From: Actinomycetes bacterium
Lineage (GTDB): Bacteria; Actinomycetota; Acidimicrobiia; Acidimicrobiales; Bog-793
Length of the DNA stretch: 5,311 nt
Reading direction: 5' to 3'
Assembly (NCBI GenBank): GCA_021785095.1
Contig: JAJYGM010000185.1
Location: 351 to 5,661 of the forward strand
Below, piece after piece: positions 1 through 5,046 of this stretch; within the stretch, counting starts at the first letter, position 1, and every line of letters starts with the position of its first letter. The notes below the pieces were generated by a model that was not told the DNA's origin, searched no databases, and worked only from the letters and a program-made list of their open reading frames with translations. Made by a program: the position numbers and the translations under genes.

Positions 1-162
1 CGGCGGAGCCTCGTCTCTGATCTCTACCGGGCCGCCCGGATCGCGAACGACGTCTCGGCCCTTGCCTCGGGGAACCCGAGGAGGATCTCCCGCCGTGCGA
101 AGAACGTGATCCTCGGGCGCGCGCTCGGGCGGGCGGGGGTGTGGCGGGCGCTGTGGCGGTAG
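1..162 (+). CDS. Small basic protein of unknown function (C-terminal part only)
   Basis: The frame is open from the first base and ends at TAG 160-162, giving 53 residues of a protein whose start lies left of the window. The visible part is basic (about a dozen Arg plus Lys) with almost no acidic residues. It contains the run LYRAARIANDVSAL, then SGNPRRISRRAKN, and ends in GRAGVWRALWR. It has no signal peptide or membrane segment, and the G/C-rich third codon positions support real coding. Short Arg/Ala-rich proteins with a LYRAAR-type motif occur widely as hypothetical proteins in Actinomycetota, and I place it there by resemblance only. No function is assigned; the basic helical character would fit nucleic-acid or ribosome association, but that is speculation. 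A weak inverted repeat (177-183 with 201-207, CGCCCCG/CGGGGCG) lies just downstream and might be its transcript end. Confidence 0.6.
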   Translation, partial: RRSLVSDLYRAARIANDVSALASGNPRRISRRAKNVILGRALGRAGVWRALWR

Positions 163-242
163 GTGAGCGGAGCCCACGCCCCGCCGCGGTCGCTCGCGAA
201 CGGGGCGCCCACCAGAGCGGACCAAGGGAGAAAGGGGACTGG

Positions 243-1196
243 ATGGAGGAGAGACTCCGGCTGCATCCCGACTGGACCGACTTCGCCGCACGGCTTGCCG
301 TCACGCTCGGTGGGCTCCCCGGTGACGGGGCGAGCCTGGTGCTCGCGGCAGAGGGCGAAGGCTCCGCCACGGAGGACCTCGTCGGGTTCGCCACCTTCGG
401 ATCCGGGCGGCTTCGCGTGGAGACCGTGAGCCGCGCCCTGCTGGGGCTCGGACCCCAGGGCGACCGACGACTGTGGGAGCTCGGATGGCGGCCGCCGGCG
501 CGAGGCGGGGCCCCGGCAGGCCCGAGCGGCTACTACCTCGACTGCGAGGCCCCGGCGGACCGGGTCGAGGCCGCGCGGATCGTTGCGGCGACGCTGCACG
601 AGGTCTGCGACGTGATCTCCCCCGGGGCGCTTCGCTACCACTCCCGTGGCAAGGACGGGGCGCCCCTCGAGCACCCGGGGCTCGGCGTTCCACCCGCTCC
701 CGAGGACCACCCGTCTGCGGGCGGCCCCGGGCAAGGCTCCGCGAGCACCGCGTTCCGGGATCGGGTCGAGGAATCCCTGAGGGAGATGCTCGGGGTCTCC
801 GAGGTCCGACACGACGAGGACGGTGACGTTGCGATCCGCATGAACGAGGGCCCGATCGCCTACGTCCGGGCGATCGATGACGAGTACCCCTTCGTCCATG
901 TGTTCGCGCCCGTCCTGTGGGGCCTGCAGGGGAACCCGAGCCTGCTCGAGGCCATCAACGACGTGAATCGCTCCGTGTGGGCAGGGAAGGTGGTGTGGGA
1001 CGACGGTTCGGTCATGGCGGTCGTCGACGTCCCGGCCTTCAGCGTCAGCAAGGATTCGCTGACCTTCGCGTGTGACATGGTCGGGAGCATCACCCTGCAG
1101 CATGCCCGCGAGCTCAGGGGGCGCTTCGGGGGCGCCACGGTGTTTGACGGACCGTCCTCGGGCGGTGGCGAGGAGGGCGGAGCGGGGTACCTGTGA
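243..1196 (+). CDS. TY-Chap/YbjN-like two-domain putative chaperone protein
   Basis: A 317-residue cytoplasmic protein without signal peptide or membrane helices. ATG 243 is chosen because AAAGGGG (231-237) sits 5 nt upstream and the homologous-looking sequence starts there; longer starts only add low-complexity residues. Residues 1-135 form one alpha/beta domain (DWTDFAARLAVTLGGLP, then LRVETVSRALL, LGW and a D-x-P segment before a helix). This resembles the N-terminal domain of the actinobacterial 'T3SS and YbjN peptide-binding chaperone' (TY-Chap) family. Residues 136-168 are a Pro/Gly-rich linker. Residues 169-298 resemble YbjN: DEDGDVAIR, VHVFAPVLWGL, LLEAINDVNRSV and VVWDDGSVMAVVDV. The tail (303-317) is Gly/Glu-rich. 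The family fold is that of secretion chaperones that hold short peptides; partner and role here are unknown. The gene stands alone and converges on an HD-protein gene. Family assignment is by recalled motif resemblance, not by search. Confidence 0.75.
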   Translation: MEERLRLHPDWTDFAARLAVTLGGLPGDGASLVLAAEGEGSATEDLVGFATFGSGRLRVETVSRALLGLGPQGDRRLWELGWRPPARGGAPAGPSGYYLDCEAPADRVEAARIVAATLHEVCDVISPGALRYHSRGKDGAPLEHPGLGVPPAPEDHPSAGGPGQGSASTAFRDRVEESLREMLGVSEVRHDEDGDVAIRMNEGPIAYVRAIDDEYPFVHVFAPVLWGLQGNPSLLEAINDVNRSVWAGKVVWDDGSVMAVVDVPAFSVSKDSLTFACDMVGSITLQHARELRGRFGGATVFDGPSSGGGEEGGAGYL

Positions 1197-1278
1197 GCTC
1201 CACCTCGACGGTTCCGATGGGCGTCGCACGGCGGGCCGGAAGTGCGGCCGACACGGCAGGGGAGGGCAGGCTGGCGAG

Positions 1279-1806
1279 TTATGGCATCGCGGCGGGGAGC
1301 TTGGCGAAGAGGGCGTCCCAGGTGGGGCGCTCGCGCGTGAACCCACGAGCCCACGCGATCCGGTCCCGAGACCGGGCCGCGGGCGACGACAGGAGCTCGG
1401 CCCTCGGCTGCATGTCGAGGCGCCACAGGTCCAGCCGATCCGCGTCCCAGCACACCCCGATGGTCGGGTCGTCGCTGACCAGGCCATCCGCGTGGCCCGC
1501 GCAGGCGGTAGACAGCAGCTCGGCGCGAGGCTCGCTCAGGTGGAACAGCCGGCCGTTGAGCTCCCCGATGACCACCTCCGCACGCCTGCCGTGCTCGGGG
1601 TCGGTCCCGTCGCCCTGGCGCATCGAGTCGTGGAGGAGACCGAAGAGGAACGCGACGAGCGGGTCGCTCCCTCGAACCTCCTTTCCGAGATCGACGGCGG
1701 TCCACGCGACGCGCCGCCAGTGAGCATCCCCATGCAGATCGAGGTCGCGGGCCGAAGGAGAGGTCTCCAGCCACCCGACCAGCGCCCTGAATAGCTCCTC
1801 GTTCAT
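1279..1806 (-). CDS. HD-superfamily metal-dependent hydrolase-like protein
   Basis: A 175-residue soluble protein. ATG at 1806-1804 (minus strand) is chosen because GAAGGG (genomic 1813-1818) lies 6 nt upstream; an ATG seven codons earlier would place this Shine-Dalgarno sequence inside the gene. The HD metal-binding pattern is visible in order: H25 and H29 in LHGDAHW, the H59-D60 pair in FGLLHD, then H72 (DPEHG), H105 (ACAGH) and D121/D123 in GVCWDADRLDL. HD proteins coordinate one or two metal ions and usually cleave phosphoester or phosphoanhydride bonds. With no fused sensor or synthetase domain, the substrate cannot be read from the sequence. The motifs DPTIGVCWDADRLDL and DPEHG look like a distinct uncharacterised HD subgroup. 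The gene is convergent with the TY-Chap-like gene (82 bp gap) and divergent from the ArsR remnant (129 bp between starts). Confidence 0.78.
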   Translation of the reverse strand: MNEELFRALVGWLETSPSARDLDLHGDAHWRRVAWTAVDLGKEVRGSDPLVAFLFGLLHDSMRQGDGTDPEHGRRAEVVIGELNGRLFHLSEPRAELLSTACAGHADGLVSDDPTIGVCWDADRLDLWRLDMQPRAELLSSPAARSRDRIAWARGFTRERPTWDALFAKLPAAMP

Positions 1807-1883
1807 CGCACACCCTTCGGATGCCACCCGCCCGCAGCCGAAGGCTACGGGAAACCGTCCCGGGCGGCCAATGCTGGCCCGTC

Positions 1884-1927
1884 GATGCGTCGGATGATGG
1901 TGATACGTCGGAAGCCTCCGACGTATC
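1884..1927. promoter_or_regulatory. Putative ArsR-type operator with three half-sites
   Basis: A perfect 11-bp inverted repeat lies upstream of the ArsR remnant: GATACGTCGGA (1902-1912), spacer AGCC, TCCGACGTATC (1917-1927). It ends 8 bp before the ATG at 1936. A third copy in direct orientation, GATGCGTCGGA (1884-1894), matches 10 of 11 bases and starts 18 bp before the left arm. Dimeric winged-helix repressors of the ArsR family bind such imperfect or perfect dyads at their own promoters, so this is most simply an autoregulatory operator. The element is intact although the adjacent regulator gene is broken. It could also act on the HD-protein gene, whose start at 1806 is about 78 bp away in the opposite direction. 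Binding is inferred; the symmetry itself is certain. Confidence 0.6.
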
Positions 1928-1936
1928 TTCGCGCCA
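1900..1936 (+). promoter_or_regulatory. Possible leaderless promoter of the ArsR remnant
   Basis: GTGATA (1900-1905) resembles a -35 box, and TATCTT (1924-1929) resembles a -10 box, with 18 bp between them. Transcription would then start at about 1936, which is the A of the ATG. No Shine-Dalgarno sequence precedes that ATG, consistent with a leaderless message, which is common in Actinomycetota. Both boxes lie within or at the edge of the inverted repeat, so a bound regulator would block the polymerase. The boxes match the consensus only partly. Confidence 0.35.
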
Positions 1937-2130
1937 TGTCAGCGGACGTGTTCAGGGCTGTCGCCAGTCCGGTGCGCCGCCAAGTCCTCGCCTCGCTCCG
2001 GGACGGCCCGAGGGCCGTCAACGATCTCGCGAGCGAGTTCGAGCTCGGCAGGCCGGCGATCTCCGAGCACCTGCAGGTCTTGTGACAAGCCCACCTCGTC
2101 AGGGAGGAGCCGAGAGGCCAGCAGCGGCAC
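1936..2130 (+). pseudogene. ArsR-family winged-helix regulator, broken by in-frame TGA
   Basis: From ATG 1936 the frame reads 49 residues of a typical ArsR N-terminus: VFRAVASPVRRQVLASL, then the helix-turn-helix AVNDLASEFELGRPAISEHLQVL. TGA (2083-2085) follows exactly where the family normally has Arg (LQVLR-x-A-x-LV). After the stop the same frame continues recognisably as QAHLVREEPRGQQRH (2086-2130), the end of the recognition helix region and the wing. A CGA-to-TGA transition explains the stop. Beyond about 2130 the frame stays open to TAA 2236-2238, but I no longer recognise the C-terminal dimerisation helix, so the 3' end also appears eroded or replaced. Intact relatives often sit before an SRPBCC/AHSA1 domain gene; none is present here. 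The 49-residue product would have most of the HTH but no wing or complete dimer interface. A sequencing error at the TGA remains possible. Confidence 0.7.
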
Positions 2131-2216
2131 CCTCGCCAGGGTCCTTGTCGGAGCGATGCATGGTTCCCCTTGCCACGGCCGGATCCGGCTCGATCCTACC
2201 GCGGGGCTCCGACGGC

Positions 2217-2235
2217 GTGCGCACCAACTGCGCAC
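2217..2235. repeat. 7-bp inverted repeat downstream of the tRNA gene
   Basis: GTGCGCA (2217-2223), loop CCAAC and TGCGCAC (2229-2235) form a perfect short hairpin. Read on the minus strand it lies about 60 nt past the tRNA-Glu 3' end, so it may contribute to ending that transcript. No T-run follows on either strand. The rest of 2131-2294 holds no gene I can support. Confidence 0.3.
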
Positions 2236-2294
2236 TAATGGCCTTCGCGGGCCTCTCCGGAGCGGCGCTCGGGAGCGTTTCCGCAGGTCAGAGG

Positions 2295-2370
2295 TGGTAG
2301 TCCCAACGGGATTCGAACCCGTGTCTCCACCTTGAGAGGGTGGTGTCCTCGGCCTCTAGACGATGGGACC
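2295..2370 (-). tRNA. trnE: tRNA-Glu (anticodon CUC)
   Basis: The minus strand folds into a full 76-nt cloverleaf including an encoded CCA (genomic 2295-2297). The acceptor stem is GGTCCCA with TGGGACT, the discriminator is A (2298), the anticodon stem is CCACC/GGTGG, and the loop CTCTCAA has anticodon CTC at 2334-2336. The T-arm is ACGGG-TTCGAAT-CCCGT. The 5' half (TCGTCTAGAGGCC, then AGGACACC) has the hallmark bacterial tRNA-Glu D-arm. It decodes GAG, the preferred Glu codon in this GC-rich genome. The 1:72 pair is G-U rather than Watson-Crick. No other tRNA is adjacent. Confidence 0.96.
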
Positions 2371-2532
2371 GCGCGAGGGTCACCGGCGCCGATCCGCGGC
2401 CGGCGAGCCCGCGCAGAAGCTTATCAAGGTTTGGCGCGACGCCTTCCGAGGGACAGCGCGCGACGACCGCTCCGATGGCTGCCGGCGGGTCCGTGAGCGG
2501 ATTTCGGGGCAAACGGCCTATGGCTGGGCTTG

Positions 2533-2574
2533 GGGGGATCCCCCATACTCGGCCGCTGAGGCCCCATTCGGGGG
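2533..2574. promoter_or_regulatory. G/C-block repeats upstream of the secreted-protein gene
   Basis: This stretch holds a perfect 12-bp palindrome, GGGGGATCCCCC (2533-2544), and a second dyad, CCCC-ATTCG-GGGG (2562-2574 region). The word CCCCAT occurs at 2541-2546 and again at 2562-2567, exactly 21 bp apart, or two helical turns, as expected for a regulator binding one DNA face. CATACT (2544-2549) could serve as a -10 box, but I find no good -35. The second dyad would lie in the 5' leader just before the Shine-Dalgarno sequence. The regulatory role is inferred from position and symmetry only. The remainder of 2371-2532 shows no gene or clear motif. Confidence 0.35.
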
Positions 2575-2590
2575 ATAGAAGGAGGTCGGG

Positions 2591-3253
2591 ATGCGACGTC
2601 TCGTCGCTGTGCTGGGTGTTCTCACGCTGACTCTGGCGATGGCGGGAGCGGCCTGGGCGAATGGGTCCGCATCGAGGGTCATGCCGAGGGTCGTGAGCAA
2701 GCACTCCGAGAGCGGGCCCTTCGCCGCCGCGACGCCGGACTCGGGAACGTGCGGGAACGCGTGGGCTGTGGATCAGTTCAACCGCGAGTTCCGGGTCAGC
2801 CCCGCGACGGCCAGCGGAACCACGGTCCTGATGAAGTTCCTGAACGGGCGGTTCATCACGTTGGGGGATGGTGGCACCGGGTCGGGCCCCTCGCCGGAGT
2901 CTTGCGGGAACTCCTATGCGTCCGGCCACGTGCTCCGAGAGGGCGTCGTGGGGATCTTCCACGGGTCGTTCACCATCCAGGTGGCGCCCGGCTTCTCCTA
3001 CACCGGCAATGGGACCTGTGGGACCTTGGCCGATTGGCCGCTTGGGGCGGGCAACGGCGAGACCCCCGGGGACTGCACGACGGGCCAGTGGCTGGCGGCC
3101 AACTTCCAGAATGCCACTGGCCAGTCGCCGACATACCCGGGCGACGCCAACGTGACCCTGTACAGCATCACGTACAAGGCGCACGTCGACGGCGTTGCCG
3201 AGACCTGGGTCAACTCGTCCAGCGGCGACAGCGGCGACATCCACAACCCGTAG
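2591..3253 (+). CDS. Secreted protein of unknown function, four cysteines
   Basis: A 220-residue exported protein. The start is fixed by a near-perfect Shine-Dalgarno sequence (AGAAGGAGGT, 2577-2586) four bases before ATG. A classical Sec signal peptide is visible: MRR, a hydrophobic core (residues 4-19) and AWA at 21-23 before a likely cut at N24. The mature part begins with a Ser/Pro-rich stretch (24-52). It continues with CGNAWAVDQFNREFRV (54-69), a beta-type F-x-N-G-x-F segment (83-88), GVVGIFHGSFTI (118-129), and an end rich in Ser/Asp with GDSGDIHNP. Cysteines 54, 105, 143 and 162 could make two disulfides; there is no lipobox, LPxTG motif or C-terminal anchor, so it is probably released. 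The layout resembles hypothetical secreted proteins common in Actinomycetota, with alternating short beta segments, but I recognise no enzyme motif and assign no function. It appears monocistronic: tRNA upstream on the other strand, strong terminator downstream. Confidence 0.85.
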   Translation: MRRLVAVLGVLTLTLAMAGAAWANGSASRVMPRVVSKHSESGPFAAATPDSGTCGNAWAVDQFNREFRVSPATASGTTVLMKFLNGRFITLGDGGTGSGPSPESCGNSYASGHVLREGVVGIFHGSFTIQVAPGFSYTGNGTCGTLADWPLGAGNGETPGDCTTGQWLAANFQNATGQSPTYPGDANVTLYSITYKAHVDGVAETWVNSSSGDSGDIHNP

Positions 3254-3268
3254 CCCTCACGCGCGGCG

Positions 3269-3300
3269 CGGAGGCCGGGCCGCATGCGGCCCGGCCTCCG
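3269..3300 (+). terminator. Strong hairpin terminator after the secreted-protein gene
   Basis: A perfect 32-nt palindrome starts 15 nt after the stop codon: a 15-bp arm beginning CGGAGGCC (3269-3283), two central bases AT, and the matching arm (3286-3300). In RNA this gives a very stable GC stem with a small loop. Only TTCGT follows rather than a T-run, as is usual for high-GC actinobacterial terminators. It insulates the downstream genes from the secreted-protein transcript. Confidence 0.75.
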
Positions 3301-3314
3301 TTCGTCCTGGCAGA

Positions 3315-3503
3315 GTGCGGCAGCCTCCATCTCGGGACGGGGCGGCGTGGATCGAGGTCCAGGGCCGGGTGCTCGCCAGGCACCCCGACGGCGGCGGGCG
3401 GGGGGCGACGGATCTCGCGTGGCACCTCGGCGAGGCGTGGTTCGACCCCGCCGGCTTCCTGCTGGTCGAAGCCGAGGTTCCGGTAGGCTGGGCCGCGTCG
3501 TGA
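3315..3503 (+). CDS. Tentative small protein overlapping the PLP-enzyme start
   Basis: A 62-residue frame from GTG 3315 to TGA 3501-3503. From about 3336 onward nearly every codon ends in G or C, a coding signature in this genome that the other two forward frames lack here. The frame ends by overlapping the next gene's GTG in a GTGA junction (3500-3503), the classic arrangement for translational coupling. Readable protein features are WIEVQGRVLARHP, then DLAWHLGEAWFDPAGFLLVEAEVPVGW, which looks like a small mostly beta, acidic domain. I do not recognise a family. The start is uncertain: GTG 3315 has no clear Shine-Dalgarno sequence, lies only 15 nt after the terminator, and codons before 3336 do not show the G/C bias. 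The true gene may start elsewhere, or it may be a remnant of a longer gene. Confidence 0.4.
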   Translation: MRQPPSRDGAAWIEVQGRVLARHPDGGGRGATDLAWHLGEAWFDPAGFLLVEAEVPVGWAAS

Positions 3504-4783
3504 CCGCCGGTCCGCATCCCTATGACGTCGAGGCGATCCGCGCCCGGTTCCCGTCGCTGGCGCGGACGCAGGACGGCCGCCCGGTGGTCTTCGCCGACGC
3601 GCCCGCCGGCACGCAGGTTCCGGAGGCCGTCATCGAGGCCGTGGCGGGCTACTACCGCGAGCGGAACGCGAACACTCACGGTGCGTTCGCGACCAGCGTG
3701 GAGACCGACGGGACGATCGCGGCAGCGCGGGCGGCTGGCGCCGCGCTCCTCGGCTGCGACCCCGGCGAGATCGTGTTCGGCGCGAACAGCACCACGCTCT
3801 CGTTCGCGCTGTCGCGGTCGCTGGCACGCGTGCTGGAGCCGGGTGACGAGGTCGTGCTGACGGTGCTCGACCACGATGCGAACGTGGCCCCGTGGCTCGC
3901 GATCGCCGCCGAGCGGGGTGCCCGGGTGCGCTGGGTCGACCTCCGCGACGAGGACGGCACGCTCGACCTCGCCACCCTCGACGCGGCGCTCGGGCCGCGG
4001 ACGCGGATCGTGGCGTTCACGCTCGCCTCGAACGCCCTCGGGACGGTGACGCCCGCGGCCGAGATCGCGCGGCGGGCGCGCGAGGCCGGCGCGATCGCGA
4101 TCGGCGACGCGGTGCATGCCGCGCCCCATCGCCCGCTCGACGTGCGGGCGATGGGCGTCGACGTGCTGTTCACCTCCCCCTACAAGTTCTACGGGCCACA
4201 CCTCGGGATGATGTTCGGCCGCCGGGACCTGCTGGAGGCCTGGCCCGCCTACAAGGTCCGCCCGCAGGAGGACCGGGCACCAGAGCGGTGGGAGACGGGC
4301 ACGCTACCGCACGAGCTGCTGGCCGGCGTGGCCGCCGCGGTCGACCACCTCGCCTGGGTCGGGCACGCGTTCGGCGGGGCGGCGCCGGGGACCGACCTGC
4401 GAGCGGCCGTCGCGGCCGGGATGGGCGCGGTCGCGGCCCACGAGGCCGGGCTCTCGCGGCGGTTCCTCGAGGGACTCCCGGGCCTCGGCAGGGCCGTCCG
4501 CCTGTGGGGAATCGGCGACCCCGCCCGAGTCGGGGAGCGGACCCCGACGTTCGCCGTCAGGGTGGGCGACGCGCACCCGCGCGCGACGGCCGAGGCGCTC
4601 GCCGCTCGAGGGGTCTTCGTCTGGGACGGCGACTACTACGCGGTGGCGGCGATGGAACGGCTCGGGCTCCGCGAGACGGGCGGGGCCGTTCGGATCGGCT
4701 TCTGCCACTACTCGACCGAGGCGGAGGTCGACCGCGTGCTCGCGGACCTCGGGGGTCTCGCGGACCTCGCGGACCTCGACTAG
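3500..4783 (+). CDS. Cysteine desulfurase-like PLP enzyme (class V aminotransferase, VC1184-type)
   Basis: A 427-residue soluble fold-type I PLP enzyme. GTG 3500 is chosen because homologous sequence (YDVEAIRARFPSL) begins at once, it overlaps the preceding stop, and no later start is plausible; the upstream extension is only frame shadow. Visible motifs are NANTHGAFATS (57-66), FGANSTT for PLP phosphate (93-99), LDHDANVAPW with the ring-stacking H125, IGDAVHAAPH with D203 for the pyridine nitrogen, and SPYKFYGPH with Schiff-base K229. Also present are WETGTLPHELLAG (264-276) and GGAVRIGFCHYST with R398 for the substrate carboxylate. These match the SufS-like subgroup typified by Vibrio VC1184, whose length is similar. 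The catalytic Cys loop of true SufS/IscS is replaced by VFVWDGDYYA (372-381), with no Cys; the only cysteines are C86 and C402. It therefore probably acts on an amino acid or amine, but the reaction is unknown. No Suf or Fe-S gene is nearby. The C-terminus ends in a repeated LADL. Confidence 0.88.
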   Translation: MTAGPHPYDVEAIRARFPSLARTQDGRPVVFADAPAGTQVPEAVIEAVAGYYRERNANTHGAFATSVETDGTIAAARAAGAALLGCDPGEIVFGANSTTLSFALSRSLARVLEPGDEVVLTVLDHDANVAPWLAIAAERGARVRWVDLRDEDGTLDLATLDAALGPRTRIVAFTLASNALGTVTPAAEIARRAREAGAIAIGDAVHAAPHRPLDVRAMGVDVLFTSPYKFYGPHLGMMFGRRDLLEAWPAYKVRPQEDRAPERWETGTLPHELLAGVAAAVDHLAWVGHAFGGAAPGTDLRAAVAAGMGAVAAHEAGLSRRFLEGLPGLGRAVRLWGIGDPARVGERTPTFAVRVGDAHPRATAEALAARGVFVWDGDYYAVAAMERLGLRETGGAVRIGFCHYSTEAEVDRVLADLGGLADLADLD

Positions 4784-4800
4784 AGCCGGCGGGGGGAGGT

Positions 4801-4853
4801 CGCCGGGGCCGGCCGCCACCACGAGAGCCGCGGGAGCACGGCCGGCCCCGGCG
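4801..4853. terminator. Long GC hairpin after the PLP-enzyme gene
   Basis: Perfect 15-bp arms CGCCGGGGCCGGCCG (4801-4815) and its complement (4839-4853) enclose a 23-nt loop. The structure starts 17 nt after the stop codon. No T-run follows, and the loop is long for an intrinsic terminator, but location and stem strength suggest transcript end formation. It could serve both convergent genes. Confidence 0.5.
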
Positions 4854-4989
4854 CGCCCTTCGGGCCGGCTCGGCAGCCGGGGGAGCGTGGGAGTCCGCCT
4901 CCGCGCCGCGCCCGAAGAGGGAGCGACGTAGTTGTATCGCCCGAAGGTGAACGTCGCGTGCGGCGGCGGGTGGCCGGCGGGTGAACGTT

Positions 4990-5021
4990 CGGCGGGGGCG
5001 GAGGAAAGCCCGCCCCCGCCG
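4990..5021 (-). terminator. GC hairpin after citrate synthase
   Basis: Perfect 12-bp arms CGGCGGGGGCGG (4990-5001) and CCGCCCCCGCCG (5010-5021) enclose an 8-nt loop. On the minus strand it begins 25 nt after the citrate synthase stop, the normal place for its terminator. It is not followed by a T-run. The region between it and the hairpin at 4801-4853 (about 136 bp) has no gene I can support. Confidence 0.55.
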
Positions 5022-5046
5022 GGAGCCCTGGGAGCGGAACCCGCCC

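Noticed and set aside
177..207. Inverted repeat CGCCCCG/CGGGGCG between the first two genes
   Set aside because: Seven G/C-only pairs with a 17-nt loop are too weak to call a terminator or operator.
1218..1256. Possible terminator between the convergent TY-Chap and HD genes (GGCCG/CGGCC)
   Set aside because: The stem is only 5 bp with a 6-nt loop and no T-run, which is expected by chance at this GC content.
24..1487. 487-codon open frame on the minus strand
   Set aside because: It runs antisense to the TY-Chap-like gene, is Arg/Pro/Gly-rich without any domain, and overlaps the HD gene in another frame. Long spurious frames are expected at this GC content.
2371..2440. TTGATA-like promoter box for the tRNA gene on the minus strand
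   Set aside because: No matching second box is found at a proper distance, so it cannot be told from chance.
2288..3244. 318-codon open frame on the minus strand
   Set aside because: It crosses the tRNA gene and lies antisense to the secreted-protein gene, which has a signal peptide and strong ribosome binding site. The translation is low-complexity shadow.
3257..4201. 314-codon minus-strand frame opposite the PLP enzyme
   Set aside because: It passes through the terminator palindrome and mirrors a gene with full family motifs; His/Arg-rich composition is typical of an antisense shadow.
3892..4950. 352-codon plus-strand frame inside the PLP-enzyme gene
   Set aside because: It is an Arg/Gly/Ala-rich out-of-frame reading of the same DNA with no recognisable fold.
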